NCBI GenBank assembly: GCA_016744535.1
Contig: JADGEE010000022.1
Coordinates: 1-35,945, forward strand
Length of the DNA stretch: 35,945 nt
Origin: Campylobacteraceae bacterium
GTDB lineage: Bacteria > Campylobacterota > Campylobacteria > Campylobacterales > BB28
Direction: 5' to 3'
Each line of letters opens with the position of its first letter. The stretch's first letter is position 1. Both the position numbers and the translations under genes were made by a program. Under the pieces are notes generated by a model. That model was not told the DNA's origin and did no database searches. It saw only the letters and a program-made list of their open reading frames with translations. Shown here piece after piece: positions 17,252 to 26,266 of the stretch.

Positions 17252-19111
17252 TTACCTAATCGAACTATTAAGTAGAATTGCTAATATAGTTAAGATAATA
17301 ATTCCAACTACCATCCATCTTAGCATTTTAGATAAGTTCCCACTTTGAATAACTCTTGTTTTATCACCAGTTGCATATATTGTTTTAGCAATTGCATCAA
17401 CAGTTGCATCTACAACTTTTACATCAATTTGTTTCCATGCAATATTTGAGAGAACTAAATATGGAGTTGTAATTAAAACTTCATATATTTTTGGAATATA
17501 GTATTGATTATCTAACAGTTTATATAAGAAACTATTTTCTAACTTTTTACTAAAACCACCTGCATTATATTTATATACGGCAAATGCGATACCTGCAAGT
17601 GCAATAGCCGAAGTTATAAGTATAAGCATAATAAAGGTTGAACTTGCTACATGAGGTTCTACTCCTGGGAGTACAAATTTTACAAGCTCTAAAAATTGAT
17701 GCTCAAACCACCCTGCAATTATCGCTAAAACTCCAAGAGGTGCCATTGCAATTAATACAAATTTATGAGATTCGTGTGGGTTTAATCCAAACTCTTTATA
17801 ATTCTCTTTTCCAAAAAATACAAGCATAATTAATCTAAAGCTATAAAATGCTGTTAAACCAGCAGTTACCCATAATACAAACCATAAAATATATTGATGT
17901 TCACCAAAAGCAACTTCAAGTATTTTATCTTTTGAAAAGAAACCTGCTAATGGAAAAATTCCTGCTAATGCTACTGATGCAATAATCATTAAAATAGCAG
18001 TCCATTTCATAGTATTGTAAAGACCACCCATTTTTTTGATATTTAACTCATCGTGCATTGCGTGCATAACATTTCCAGCACCTAAGAATAGAAGTGATTT
18101 GAAAAATGCGTGAGTTACTAAATGAAATAGTGCAATCCAATAAGCCCCAAGTCCAGCTGCTACAAACATATATCCTAATTGCGATAGTGTCGAATAAGCA
18201 ATAATTCTTTTTAAATCATTATTCACTAATGCCATAGTTGCTGCAAAAATTGCTACAAATGCACCAAGAGTTGCAATAAATACTCCAACTTCTGGAATTA
18301 AATCATAAATTGGATTCGCTCTAATTATTAGATAAACCCCAGCTGTAACCATAGTAGCTGCGTGAATTAATGCTGAAACTGGAGTTGGTCCCTCCATTGC
18401 ATCTGCAAGCCAAGTATGAAGTGGAAATTGTGCTGATTTACCCATAGCTCCAATAAATAAGAATACTCCTATCCAAACTAGAGTTGTATGACCTAATTCA
18501 GGTGCAATTGTAAATACTTCATCATATTTTAAGCTTCCTGTATGCCAAAATATTAAGAATATACCAATTAACATTCCTAAATCTGCTATTCTGTTCATAA
18601 TGAATGCTTCATTTGCAGCCCAACTGGCAGAATGTTTGTGATACCAATGCCCAATTAACAACCAAGAACAGAGACCAACACCTTCCCAACCAATAAATAG
18701 ACCTAAAAAGTTATCACTCATAACTAACACCATCATTGAAAAAACAAATGCTGAAAGATATGAAAAATATCTATTAAAACCTTTATCGTGTTCCATATAT
18801 CCAATTGAATATACATGAACAGCGGTTGATACTATTGTAACTACTGACATCATTGTTACTGAAACTTGGTCAGCTACAAAACCAAAAGAGACACTAAAAT
18901 CCCCTGCCGTAATCCAATCCATTAATTCAACATGGATAACTGCCCCATCTTTTACAGCAAAAAGTAAAATCAGTGAGCTAACCATAGAGATTGCTAAAAG
19001 TGCTGAAGTTACTAAACCTGTAATTAAATTTTTTGGTTTAGCTCCAAACATAGCAGCAAAAAGCGAACCTACAAGAGGAGCAAATAGTGCAATATATACG
19101 AGTTTCTCCAT
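17252..19111 (-). CDS. nuoL: Complex I subunit L
   Basis: Distal proton-pumping antiporter-like subunit of 619 residues, the usual length including the C-terminal lateral helix. Key features are E143 in FIGWEGVGLCSWLLIG, K224 in GAMGKSAQFPLHTWL, the stretch DAMEGPTPVSALIHAATMV, and IIAYSTLSQLGYM. The C-terminus (about 560-619) has the long amphipathic helix and a final membrane anchor. ATG 19111 has AAAGG seven bases upstream, overlapping the end of nuoK. Confidence 0.97.
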   Translation of the reverse strand: MEKLVYIALFAPLVGSLFAAMFGAKPKNLITGLVTSALLAISMVSSLILLFAVKDGAVIHVELMDWITAGDFSVSFGFVADQVSVTMMSVVTIVSTAVHVYSIGYMEHDKGFNRYFSYLSAFVFSMMVLVMSDNFLGLFIGWEGVGLCSWLLIGHWYHKHSASWAANEAFIMNRIADLGMLIGIFLIFWHTGSLKYDEVFTIAPELGHTTLVWIGVFLFIGAMGKSAQFPLHTWLADAMEGPTPVSALIHAATMVTAGVYLIIRANPIYDLIPEVGVFIATLGAFVAIFAATMALVNNDLKRIIAYSTLSQLGYMFVAAGLGAYWIALFHLVTHAFFKSLLFLGAGNVMHAMHDELNIKKMGGLYNTMKWTAILMIIASVALAGIFPLAGFFSKDKILEVAFGEHQYILWFVLWVTAGLTAFYSFRLIMLVFFGKENYKEFGLNPHESHKFVLIAMAPLGVLAIIAGWFEHQFLELVKFVLPGVEPHVASSTFIMLILITSAIALAGIAFAVYKYNAGGFSKKLENSFLYKLLDNQYYIPKIYEVLITTPYLVLSNIAWKQIDVKVVDATVDAIAKTIYATGDKTRVIQSGNLSKMLRWMVVGIIILTILAILLNSSIR

Positions 19112-19114
19112 CTT

Positions 19115-19417
19115 CTAACCTTTCATACTTTGCAGACTATCAAGATTAATTGTACCTTTTCTTTTATACCAAAGAATAAGTAATCCAAGTCCAACCGCCA
19201 CTTCACTTGCCGCAACTGCAATTATAAAGAAGGCAAACATTTGACCAGTTAAATCACCATAGTGATTTGAAATAGCAGCTAATCCAATATTTACAGCATT
19301 TAACAAAATTTCTGTTGCAAAAAATAGCATTAATAAATTTTTTCTTCTAATAATACCAACTAATCCTATTGCAAAAAGGATTGATGATACTATTAAATAA
19401 TGGTTTAAAGTTATCAT
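19115..19417 (-). CDS. nuoK: Complex I subunit K
   Basis: Three-helix membrane subunit of 100 residues, standard length. It has the conserved membrane glutamate in FFATEILLNAVNIGL, and the second acidic position in AASEVAVGLGLLIL. The start overlaps the nuoJ stop by four bases (ATGA) and has AAGGGGG six bases upstream. Confidence 0.96.
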   Translation of the reverse strand: MITLNHYLIVSSILFAIGLVGIIRRKNLLMLFFATEILLNAVNIGLAAISNHYGDLTGQMFAFFIIAVAASEVAVGLGLLILWYKRKGTINLDSLQSMKG

Positions 19418-19977
19418 TTTTTACCCCCTTTTGCAAACTCTTCTTCCTCTATCTCTTCATCTGTAAGTAGAGTTAAACTTCTATCCATTTTTTTACCTGC
19501 TAAAATAATTCCTGATATCATAGCTACAAGTAACATTACAGCAGCTAACTCAAATGGAACTAAATATTTTGTAAATAAAACAATTCCAACATCTTGAGGA
19601 TTTGACTCACCCATTGGATAAAGTGCAGTTACATTATCACCTATTAATGGAAATGAAACCATTATTACAAGTAAAAGTGCTACTGCCCCACTTAATAAAA
19701 AAACCATCTTTGGATTTTCAATTTTTTCTTCAATATCTTTAGTTGTATCTACAAACATCATACCAAATGCGTATAGTGCAACAATTGCCCCACTATATAC
19801 GACTATTTGTACAACTCCTAAAAAATCTGCATTTAATAAAAAGAAAAAACCAGAGATAAAAATCATCCCTGCAGCCATTGCACTCATAGCATAGAGTGCA
19901 TTTTTACTCATAACTACTATGATAAACATAGCAGTTGTTAAACCTGCAAAGAGATAAAAAGCCATTGCTTCAAACAT
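19414..19977 (-). CDS. nuoJ: Complex I subunit J
   Basis: Membrane subunit of 187 residues with five predicted helices. The third helix region GVVQIVVYSGAIVALYAFGMMF matches the family's conserved pi-bulge segment. A charged loop (DTTKDIEEKIENPK) and an acidic C-terminal tail (about 170-187) follow. It has AAGGG seven bases before the ATG, and lies 15 bases after nuoI, the widest gap inside the operon. Confidence 0.95.
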   Translation of the reverse strand: MFEAMAFYLFAGLTTAMFIIVVMSKNALYAMSAMAAGMIFISGFFFLLNADFLGVVQIVVYSGAIVALYAFGMMFVDTTKDIEEKIENPKMVFLLSGAVALLLVIMVSFPLIGDNVTALYPMGESNPQDVGIVLFTKYLVPFELAAVMLLVAMISGIILAGKKMDRSLTLLTDEEIEEEEFAKGGKK

Positions 19978-19992
19978 TTTTAACCCTTTTTT

Positions 19993-20574
19993 TTAATATG
20001 CAAGAGGAGTTTTCTTGACAAATTTACTCGCATCTTTACTAAGTGCACCAAAACCTGGAAACTCTTTTTGCTCTTTTAAAAAGTCAATTGGTGTGAGCAT
20101 ATCATCTTTTAGTGCAAAATGAGCTCTCTGTTCTGAAGAGTTCTCATATCTATCACCGTGTACGATTGCAAGTTCAGGACAAACCTCTGCACAATAACCA
20201 CAGAAGATACATCTTCCTAGATTTATTGTATAGTCACTTACCTCTTTTCTACCATTCTCATCAACTCTTGTGTCCATCTTTATACAATTACTTATACAAA
20301 TTTTTTCACAAAGCCCACACCCAATACATCTCTCATTACCACTCTCAATTAATCTTAAAAGTTTATGAACGGCTCTATATCTAGGGCTAATTGGTAATTT
20401 TTCCAATGGATATTGAACAGTATGAATATTGAATTTAATCATCTCTCTAAATACTATCCAAAGTCCAACAAAAAGTTCACCCTTTAGTGTTCTTGATACA
20501 ACTTGCGTAAACTTAGCCCAACCACTCTCTGGAATTGGGTCAATTTCTAATAATTTATAATTTTTATCTCCCAT
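19993..20574 (-). CDS. nuoI: Complex I subunit I, 2x[4Fe-4S] protein
   Basis: Peripheral-arm iron-sulfur subunit of 193 residues that passes electrons from NuoG to cluster N2 in NuoB. Two ferredoxin motifs are complete: [15 protein letters not shown] and [12 protein letters not shown], the ligands of clusters N6a and N6b. The N-terminal amphipathic segment and a basic patch before the clusters are typical. AGGAGA precedes the ATG by five bases. Confidence 0.96.
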   Translation of the reverse strand: MGDKNYKLLEIDPIPESGWAKFTQVVSRTLKGELFVGLWIVFREMIKFNIHTVQYPLEKLPISPRYRAVHKLLRLIESGNERCIGCGLCEKICISNCIKMDTRVDENGRKEVSDYTINLGRCIFCGYCAEVCPELAIVHGDRYENSSEQRAHFALKDDMLTPIDFLKEQKEFPGFGALSKDASKFVKKTPLAY

Positions 20575-20583
20575 TACTTTCTC

Positions 20584-21579
20584 CTATAATGTCATTATAA
20601 CAACACCTGTAATCAAGATGTTGATTATTGCAACTGGCATTAATACTTTCCAACATAACCACATTAATTGGTCAGGTCTAATATGAGGCCAAGCTGCCCT
20701 AGTCCATAAAAAGAAGAATATTAAAAATACAACTTTAAGTAAAATCGCAATTCCACCTGGAATAAACCATAAATCATTAAATCCACCTAGGAAAATAATA
20801 CTTGTTAAAAATGCTACTGTAAACATATTGGCATATTCACCAATAAAGAAAAGTCCCCATCTCATACCAGAATACTCAGTTGCATAACCTGAAATCACTT
20901 CAGCTTCGTGCTCAAGTAAATCAAATGGTGTTCTATTTGTTTCAGCAAATCCAGCAATTAAAAATAGAATAAATGCTATAGGTTGTGTCCATAAAATCCA
21001 ACCAGTAATTCCACCATCTTGATAATTGTTAATATCAATTAAAGATAGTGAGCCAATCATCATTAATGGAGATAAAATTGCTAGACCTGATACAACTTCA
21101 AAACTTAAAAGTTGAATTGCAGCTCTAGCACCACCAAGTAGTGACCATTTATTACCTGAACTTAAACCTGCAAGAAGAGGTGCATAAATACTAATTGATG
21201 CAACTCCAATTACATATAAAAGTCCAACATTGATATCTGAAATAATTGGAGTTACTGTATAACCAAAAATTTCAAATGCTGGAAAAAATGGAATTGCTGC
21301 CATTGCAGTAAAAGCTGATGCTGCTGCAATTACTGGAGCAATTTTAAAAATTGGCTTTACAGCATTTTGAGGAACAATATCCTCTTTTGTAAAGAGTTTT
21401 ATCCCATCAGCCAAAACTTGTAAAAGCCCAAATGGACCAACATGCATAGGACCTAATCTTCTTTGCATAAATGCTAAAACTTTTCTTTCAGCATAAGTTG
21501 TAAAACCTGCTAGTGCTGAAAAAATAAGTAAAACAACTACTATTTTTATAATTGTTTCTATTATGTAGCTAGTTTCCAT
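20584..21579 (-). CDS. nuoH: Complex I subunit H
   Basis: Membrane subunit of 331 residues that forms much of the quinone chamber at the junction of the two arms. Signatures are RRLGPMHVGPFGLLQVLADG near the N-terminus, the acidic loop AETNRTPFDLLEHEAEVISG, and EYSGMRWGLFFIGEYANM. About eight helices. It lies 3 bases after nuoG2; AAAGGTG precedes the ATG. Confidence 0.97.
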   Translation of the reverse strand: METSYIIETIIKIVVVLLIFSALAGFTTYAERKVLAFMQRRLGPMHVGPFGLLQVLADGIKLFTKEDIVPQNAVKPIFKIAPVIAAASAFTAMAAIPFFPAFEIFGYTVTPIISDINVGLLYVIGVASISIYAPLLAGLSSGNKWSLLGGARAAIQLLSFEVVSGLAILSPLMMIGSLSLIDINNYQDGGITGWILWTQPIAFILFLIAGFAETNRTPFDLLEHEAEVISGYATEYSGMRWGLFFIGEYANMFTVAFLTSIIFLGGFNDLWFIPGGIAILLKVVFLIFFFLWTRAAWPHIRPDQLMWLCWKVLMPVAIINILITGVVIMTL

Positions 21580-21582
21580 CTT

Positions 21583-24027
21583 CTACACCTTTTTAATTTT
21601 AACTTCACTAAATCTATAATCATCAAATAGAATTAAACTATCTACATTTTTATCAAATGTAGGAATATAAGGAATATTTCCTTTTAATTTAGAATCTATG
21701 CTGATTTTTAATTTTATAGTGGCTTTTTCATTTGAAAGTTCTACTACATCACTCTCAATTAAAGCATTTGCTTCTAAAAACTCTGCTGAACAGAAGAGTT
21801 TTGCCTCATCTTTGAGATTAGTAGTGTTATTTGTGAATTCACTAAATTGTAGTAGTGGATTTGCTAAATAAATAATACTATTTCTCATTTCAATTAACTC
21901 TACATTCTCTACATTGTCATTAGTTACAATATCAAAAGAATCAATTATATAACCTCTATTATCTTCCATTGAATTACTAAAAGAGTTATCTAAACTATCA
22001 AATTTTACAGTTTTAAAACCTTTTGAAATTGGTAATTTATCTGTATAATTTATAGTGTATTTTTGATTAAGTCCAAGTACATTTGCAATATCATTTAAAA
22101 TATAACCATTATACTCTAATGCTACATTTGTAGGAATAACTCTCTTATCAACTGATACAAAAGTTCCTTCTTGTTGATTAAGTGCTGGTATATCTAAATC
22201 TCCATCACCCAATGCACTTAATTTAAAGTTACCATTTGCATTATAACCGATTGTATATTCACCACATTTTTCATCTAAATCACAAATTAAACTTACACCT
22301 AAAGTGTTCGTTTTAGATGGAATTATTAAAATATTAAAATCTGTATATCTATCAATTAAACCAGCTAATTTTGCTAAATTTTTAGATTTTGGATGAGTTA
22401 TTAAATCATCTCCTAAAATCAAACTAAAATCATCTTTTTTAGTAAGTAATTTTTGAAGTTTTGCATCAAAGCTGTCATCTAAACCGATAATATCAGCTAA
22501 TTTACTAATTTCAACTTCAACCTCTTTTTCAACTTTTTTAGGAACAACTTTACTAACTTCTTTCTCTACACCATTTTCATCTTTAACTTTTTCTACAATA
22601 GTTTCTCTAATAGTTTCGATTACTTTTTTAACTCTTTTTTCTTTAAAGCTATTTAAGTATTCAGTAATATTTTTTGGTAACTCTTTTCCAAAAAATTCAA
22701 GAATTAAATATAAGATATACTCTTCAATTAAAGGTTTGTGATATATTGGAACTATATTTTTTGACAATCCCTCAACTACACTATCTCCTAATGGATGAAA
22801 ATATAGTCCTGCACCTTTATTTAAAGTTAAAGCATTATTTAATGCATATCTAGCATTCGGAGCATCATTTTTGATGAAGCTTCCAACAGAAATTACAAAG
22901 TTACTCTTGGCAACACTTTTTAAATCTGTACTATATAAAGTTTTACCACTTGTAGATGAATAGTTATCTAAGAATTTTTTAAAGTTTAAAGCATCTTTAT
23001 TAACTAATTTATAACCATATTTTTCTTTTAATCTTTGTAAAATTAGTGCTTCTTCATTTGTAATATAACTTGAAAAATTGATAGTATCAGCTTTTTTAAA
23101 TGCTTCTATTGAATTATTAAAAGTATTTTCATCTTTTCTACTTACTCTATTTTCAAAATCATAACCAAATCTACCAGCACCACAAAGAGATACATAATGA
23201 AAATCATTAACTACTCTAAAAATTTTCTTTTCAGGATTCTCAATTGAGCTATTTTTTACATCATACTTAATTTGACATCCCATACTACAATGTGAACAAG
23301 TTGCTGGAATCGATGTTAAATCCCAAGCATTTGACTTATATTGAAAATCATTTGTAACTAATGCCCCAACAGGACAAACAGATACACACTCTGCACAATC
23401 ACTACAATCTAGCTTATCACCACTTACTGTACCAATTAAATTTTTATTCATCTTATTCCAGATAGCATAAGAATCTTTTGGCATACTCTCTTTAAATTTA
23501 GGATTTATCTCTTCACCATTTCTTTTTACAGTTTTAAGAGCAGCGTCACCTATCATATCTTTACAGACACTAACACATCTTTCACAAACTATACAAAGAG
23601 CTGGGTCATAGTGAATAATACCCCAATCTTGAGCTGGTTTAAAAGTATCTTTAATAGAATAACTTTGTGAATCAACTTTAAGCTCGAGAGTATAATTTTG
23701 TAATTCACACTCACCACTCTGATCACAAACACCACACTGTAATGGATGATTTATATCATAAACTTCCATTATAGCTTTTCTCTCTTCTTGAATTTCTTCA
23801 TTATGAGTAGTGATGTTCATACCATCTTTAGCTTTTGCATTACAACTATATGCTCTTTTACCATCAATATCTACTAAACATAACCTACAAGCAAGTGTAG
23901 GAGAACATCTAGTCAAATAGCAAATAGCGGGAATAAAAATATCATTTGCCCTTGCTATATTGAGTATAAACTCACCTTCTTTAGCTTTAATCTCTCTTCC
24001 ATCGATATGTAAAGTTACTTCTGCCAT
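21583..24027 (-). CDS. nuoG: Complex I subunit G, second copy (long)
   Basis: Iron-sulfur subunit of 814 residues. Cluster ligands are all present: [2Fe-2S] C36, C47, C50, C62; N5 H94, C98, C101, C107; [4Fe-4S] C145, C148, C151, C155 and C208, C211, C214, C218; and N7-type C244, C247, C251, C282. The rest is a molybdopterin-oxidoreductase-like fold that in NuoG has lost its cofactor. It is a paralogue of the gene just upstream and matches it along almost its whole length. It differs by about 20 extra residues before the third [4Fe-4S] motif and a Lys/Glu/Val-rich insert at about 461-530. It lies one base after the other nuoG; its Shine-Dalgarno is weak (GAG). Confidence 0.93.
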   Translation of the reverse strand: MAEVTLHIDGREIKAKEGEFILNIARANDIFIPAICYLTRCSPTLACRLCLVDIDGKRAYSCNAKAKDGMNITTHNEEIQEERKAIMEVYDINHPLQCGVCDQSGECELQNYTLELKVDSQSYSIKDTFKPAQDWGIIHYDPALCIVCERCVSVCKDMIGDAALKTVKRNGEEINPKFKESMPKDSYAIWNKMNKNLIGTVSGDKLDCSDCAECVSVCPVGALVTNDFQYKSNAWDLTSIPATCSHCSMGCQIKYDVKNSSIENPEKKIFRVVNDFHYVSLCGAGRFGYDFENRVSRKDENTFNNSIEAFKKADTINFSSYITNEEALILQRLKEKYGYKLVNKDALNFKKFLDNYSSTSGKTLYSTDLKSVAKSNFVISVGSFIKNDAPNARYALNNALTLNKGAGLYFHPLGDSVVEGLSKNIVPIYHKPLIEEYILYLILEFFGKELPKNITEYLNSFKEKRVKKVIETIRETIVEKVKDENGVEKEVSKVVPKKVEKEVEVEISKLADIIGLDDSFDAKLQKLLTKKDDFSLILGDDLITHPKSKNLAKLAGLIDRYTDFNILIIPSKTNTLGVSLICDLDEKCGEYTIGYNANGNFKLSALGDGDLDIPALNQQEGTFVSVDKRVIPTNVALEYNGYILNDIANVLGLNQKYTINYTDKLPISKGFKTVKFDSLDNSFSNSMEDNRGYIIDSFDIVTNDNVENVELIEMRNSIIYLANPLLQFSEFTNNTTNLKDEAKLFCSAEFLEANALIESDVVELSNEKATIKLKISIDSKLKGNIPYIPTFDKNVDSLILFDDYRFSEVKIKKV

Positions 24028-24028
24028 A

Positions 24029-26257
24029 TTACTCTACCACTTTATGGATTTTTACTATCTGATAACGATATGAGAATAGCAAATCATTACTTAAGCTTAA
24101 ATCAAAGGTTGGAGCTAATGCAATAGTACCTTTTAGGTCTCTATCAGTCTTAAAAACTCTTTTTAATCTTTGATTTTTAAACTCAACTTCTACTAAATCA
24201 TTATCTTTAACTTTTGCAACTTTTGCAAATTGCTCTGAACCAATTATCATTGGTTCTCCTCTTAACTGATGTGCCATATTTGTAACTGGTGAAAATTGAA
24301 GAGTAGGTTCACATCTATAAACAACCATACCATTGAATTCAGGTAAATTTTCAATTGCTTCTATAGTTTCATCAACTTTACTACTTAAGTTTTGTAATGA
24401 GTAACCTCTAACTTCTTCTCCATCGTTTGTAAAATAGTTATCTAAATTGTCAAATTCAATTTCTCTAAAGCCTTTACTTAATGGAAGATCTTTTGTATAT
24501 CCAACTGTATACTTTTTTGTTAAATCAAGTTCATTTGCAATATCATTTAAAACATAGCCATTAAATTTAACTGCCACATTTGTTGGAACTACTTTTTTAT
24601 CAATTGAAGTAAAAGTACCTTCTTGCTGATTAAGTGCAGGTATTTCTAAATGACATTCTTCGTAATTACTTAATTTAAAGTTACCCTCAACATTATAGCC
24701 AATTGAATAATTACCATCACTTTCATCTAAATCACAAATAAGGCTAACTCCTAATGAGTTAGTTTTAGGTGGAATAATTAAAGTATTAAAATCTGTATAC
24801 TTTTCAATTAATCCAACAAATTTTGCAATATTTTTAGCTCTTGAGTGATTGATTAAATCTTCACCTAAAATTAGAGTAAATCTCTTTTTTCTGACTCTTT
24901 TTTTACTAAGTATTTCAATCTCTTCTTCACCAATATTTGATTCAGCACTTAAATATCCTAAATCTAACTCTTTAAAGTAACTCTTTAAATTTTCAGGTAA
25001 TTTATCTAATTCTATTAATTCATTTGCTAAAGAGGCGATAACTCCCTCTTCTGAACCAACTTCATATTTTACAAATTGAGTTATAATTGGTTTTAAAAGT
25101 TCATCTTCAATTGGATGAATATAGATAATTTCAGCACCATTATTTTTTTGAGCAGAATTTAAAGCATATCTAATCATTGGATTATCAGTTGATATTCTTG
25201 AACCAAAGACTATAATATAATCACTCTCTTTCACATCATTAATAGAAGAACTATATAAATTTTTAGAGCTTATTGAGGTATAAGCATTTAAAAACTCTGA
25301 ATAAGCTTTAGCTTCAGGGTTAATTAACTTATATCCGAACTTCTCTTTTAATTTTTGTAAAATAAGTGCTTCTTCATTTGTTATCAGACTTGAAAATTTA
25401 ATAGTATCAGCTTTCTTAAAAGCTTCTATTGAACTATTAAAAGCATTCTTATCTTTTGAATTAACTATATTTTCAAAATCATAACCAAATCTACCAGCAC
25501 CACAGAGTGAATTAAATTCAAACTCATTTGTAACTCTAGCAATTTCATTATCTTTAACTTCATAATTTAAGTTACAAACACTACTACAATGTGAACAACT
25601 TGCAGGTATTTTTGAAAGCTCCCAAGAGTTTACATTATATTTAAAATCACTACTAATTAAAGCACCAACTGGACAGACAGCTATACATTCACCACAATAT
25701 GTACAATCTAATGTTTCACTATTTTTTGGAATAATAGTTGAGCTATATCCACCTACTAAAACTTCGATAGCATCATCGCCAATTACTTGATTACATGTGC
25801 TCACACATTTTTCACATAAAATACAAAGACTTGAATCATATTGGATTTTAGCCCAATCTTTTATATCTCTTTTTATATCTTTTGTAGCAAAGCTTTGCTC
25901 TTTTATACCAAATTCCAAAGTTTTATTTTGTAAATTACATTCTCCACTCTTATCACATACTCCACACTCTAATGGGTGATTTACATCATAAAGTTTCATA
26001 ATATTTTGTCTATATTTAAATAAATCTTCAGAGTCTGTTGTAACTTTTGCATTTTCTGTTGGAGGAGTTTGACAACTTAATATAAACCCATTAACACCCT
26101 CAACATCTACAACACAAAGTCTGCAAGAAGAGATAGGTTTTACTTTAGTTAAATAGCACATTGTAGGAATATAAAGACCATGTCTTCTTGCAACTTGAAG
26201 AATACTCTCTCCCTCATTTGCATAAACTTCTCTATTATCTATAAAAAATTTAACCAT
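24029..26257 (-). CDS. nuoG: Complex I subunit G, first copy (short)
   Basis: Iron-sulfur subunit of 742 residues. [2Fe-2S] ligands C34, C45, C48, C62; N5 H94, C98, C101, C107 in HPLECGVCDKSGEC; [4Fe-4S] ligands C145, C148, C151, C155 and C185, C188, C191, C195; N7-type C221, C224, C228, C252. As in the second copy, the whole set is intact, so neither looks like a decaying duplicate. It follows the NuoF/GltD-like gene by 9 bases and has AAGGAAA before the ATG. It is the copy next to the electron-input gene, so it may be the one that contacts it (inference). Bacterial complex I normally has one NuoG. Confidence 0.93.
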   Translation of the reverse strand: MVKFFIDNREVYANEGESILQVARRHGLYIPTMCYLTKVKPISSCRLCVVDVEGVNGFILSCQTPPTENAKVTTDSEDLFKYRQNIMKLYDVNHPLECGVCDKSGECNLQNKTLEFGIKEQSFATKDIKRDIKDWAKIQYDSSLCILCEKCVSTCNQVIGDDAIEVLVGGYSSTIIPKNSETLDCTYCGECIAVCPVGALISSDFKYNVNSWELSKIPASCSHCSSVCNLNYEVKDNEIARVTNEFEFNSLCGAGRFGYDFENIVNSKDKNAFNSSIEAFKKADTIKFSSLITNEEALILQKLKEKFGYKLINPEAKAYSEFLNAYTSISSKNLYSSSINDVKESDYIIVFGSRISTDNPMIRYALNSAQKNNGAEIIYIHPIEDELLKPIITQFVKYEVGSEEGVIASLANELIELDKLPENLKSYFKELDLGYLSAESNIGEEEIEILSKKRVRKKRFTLILGEDLINHSRAKNIAKFVGLIEKYTDFNTLIIPPKTNSLGVSLICDLDESDGNYSIGYNVEGNFKLSNYEECHLEIPALNQQEGTFTSIDKKVVPTNVAVKFNGYVLNDIANELDLTKKYTVGYTKDLPLSKGFREIEFDNLDNYFTNDGEEVRGYSLQNLSSKVDETIEAIENLPEFNGMVVYRCEPTLQFSPVTNMAHQLRGEPMIIGSEQFAKVAKVKDNDLVEVEFKNQRLKRVFKTDRDLKGTIALAPTFDLSLSNDLLFSYRYQIVKIHKVVE

Positions 26258-26266
26258 TTGCTTTCC

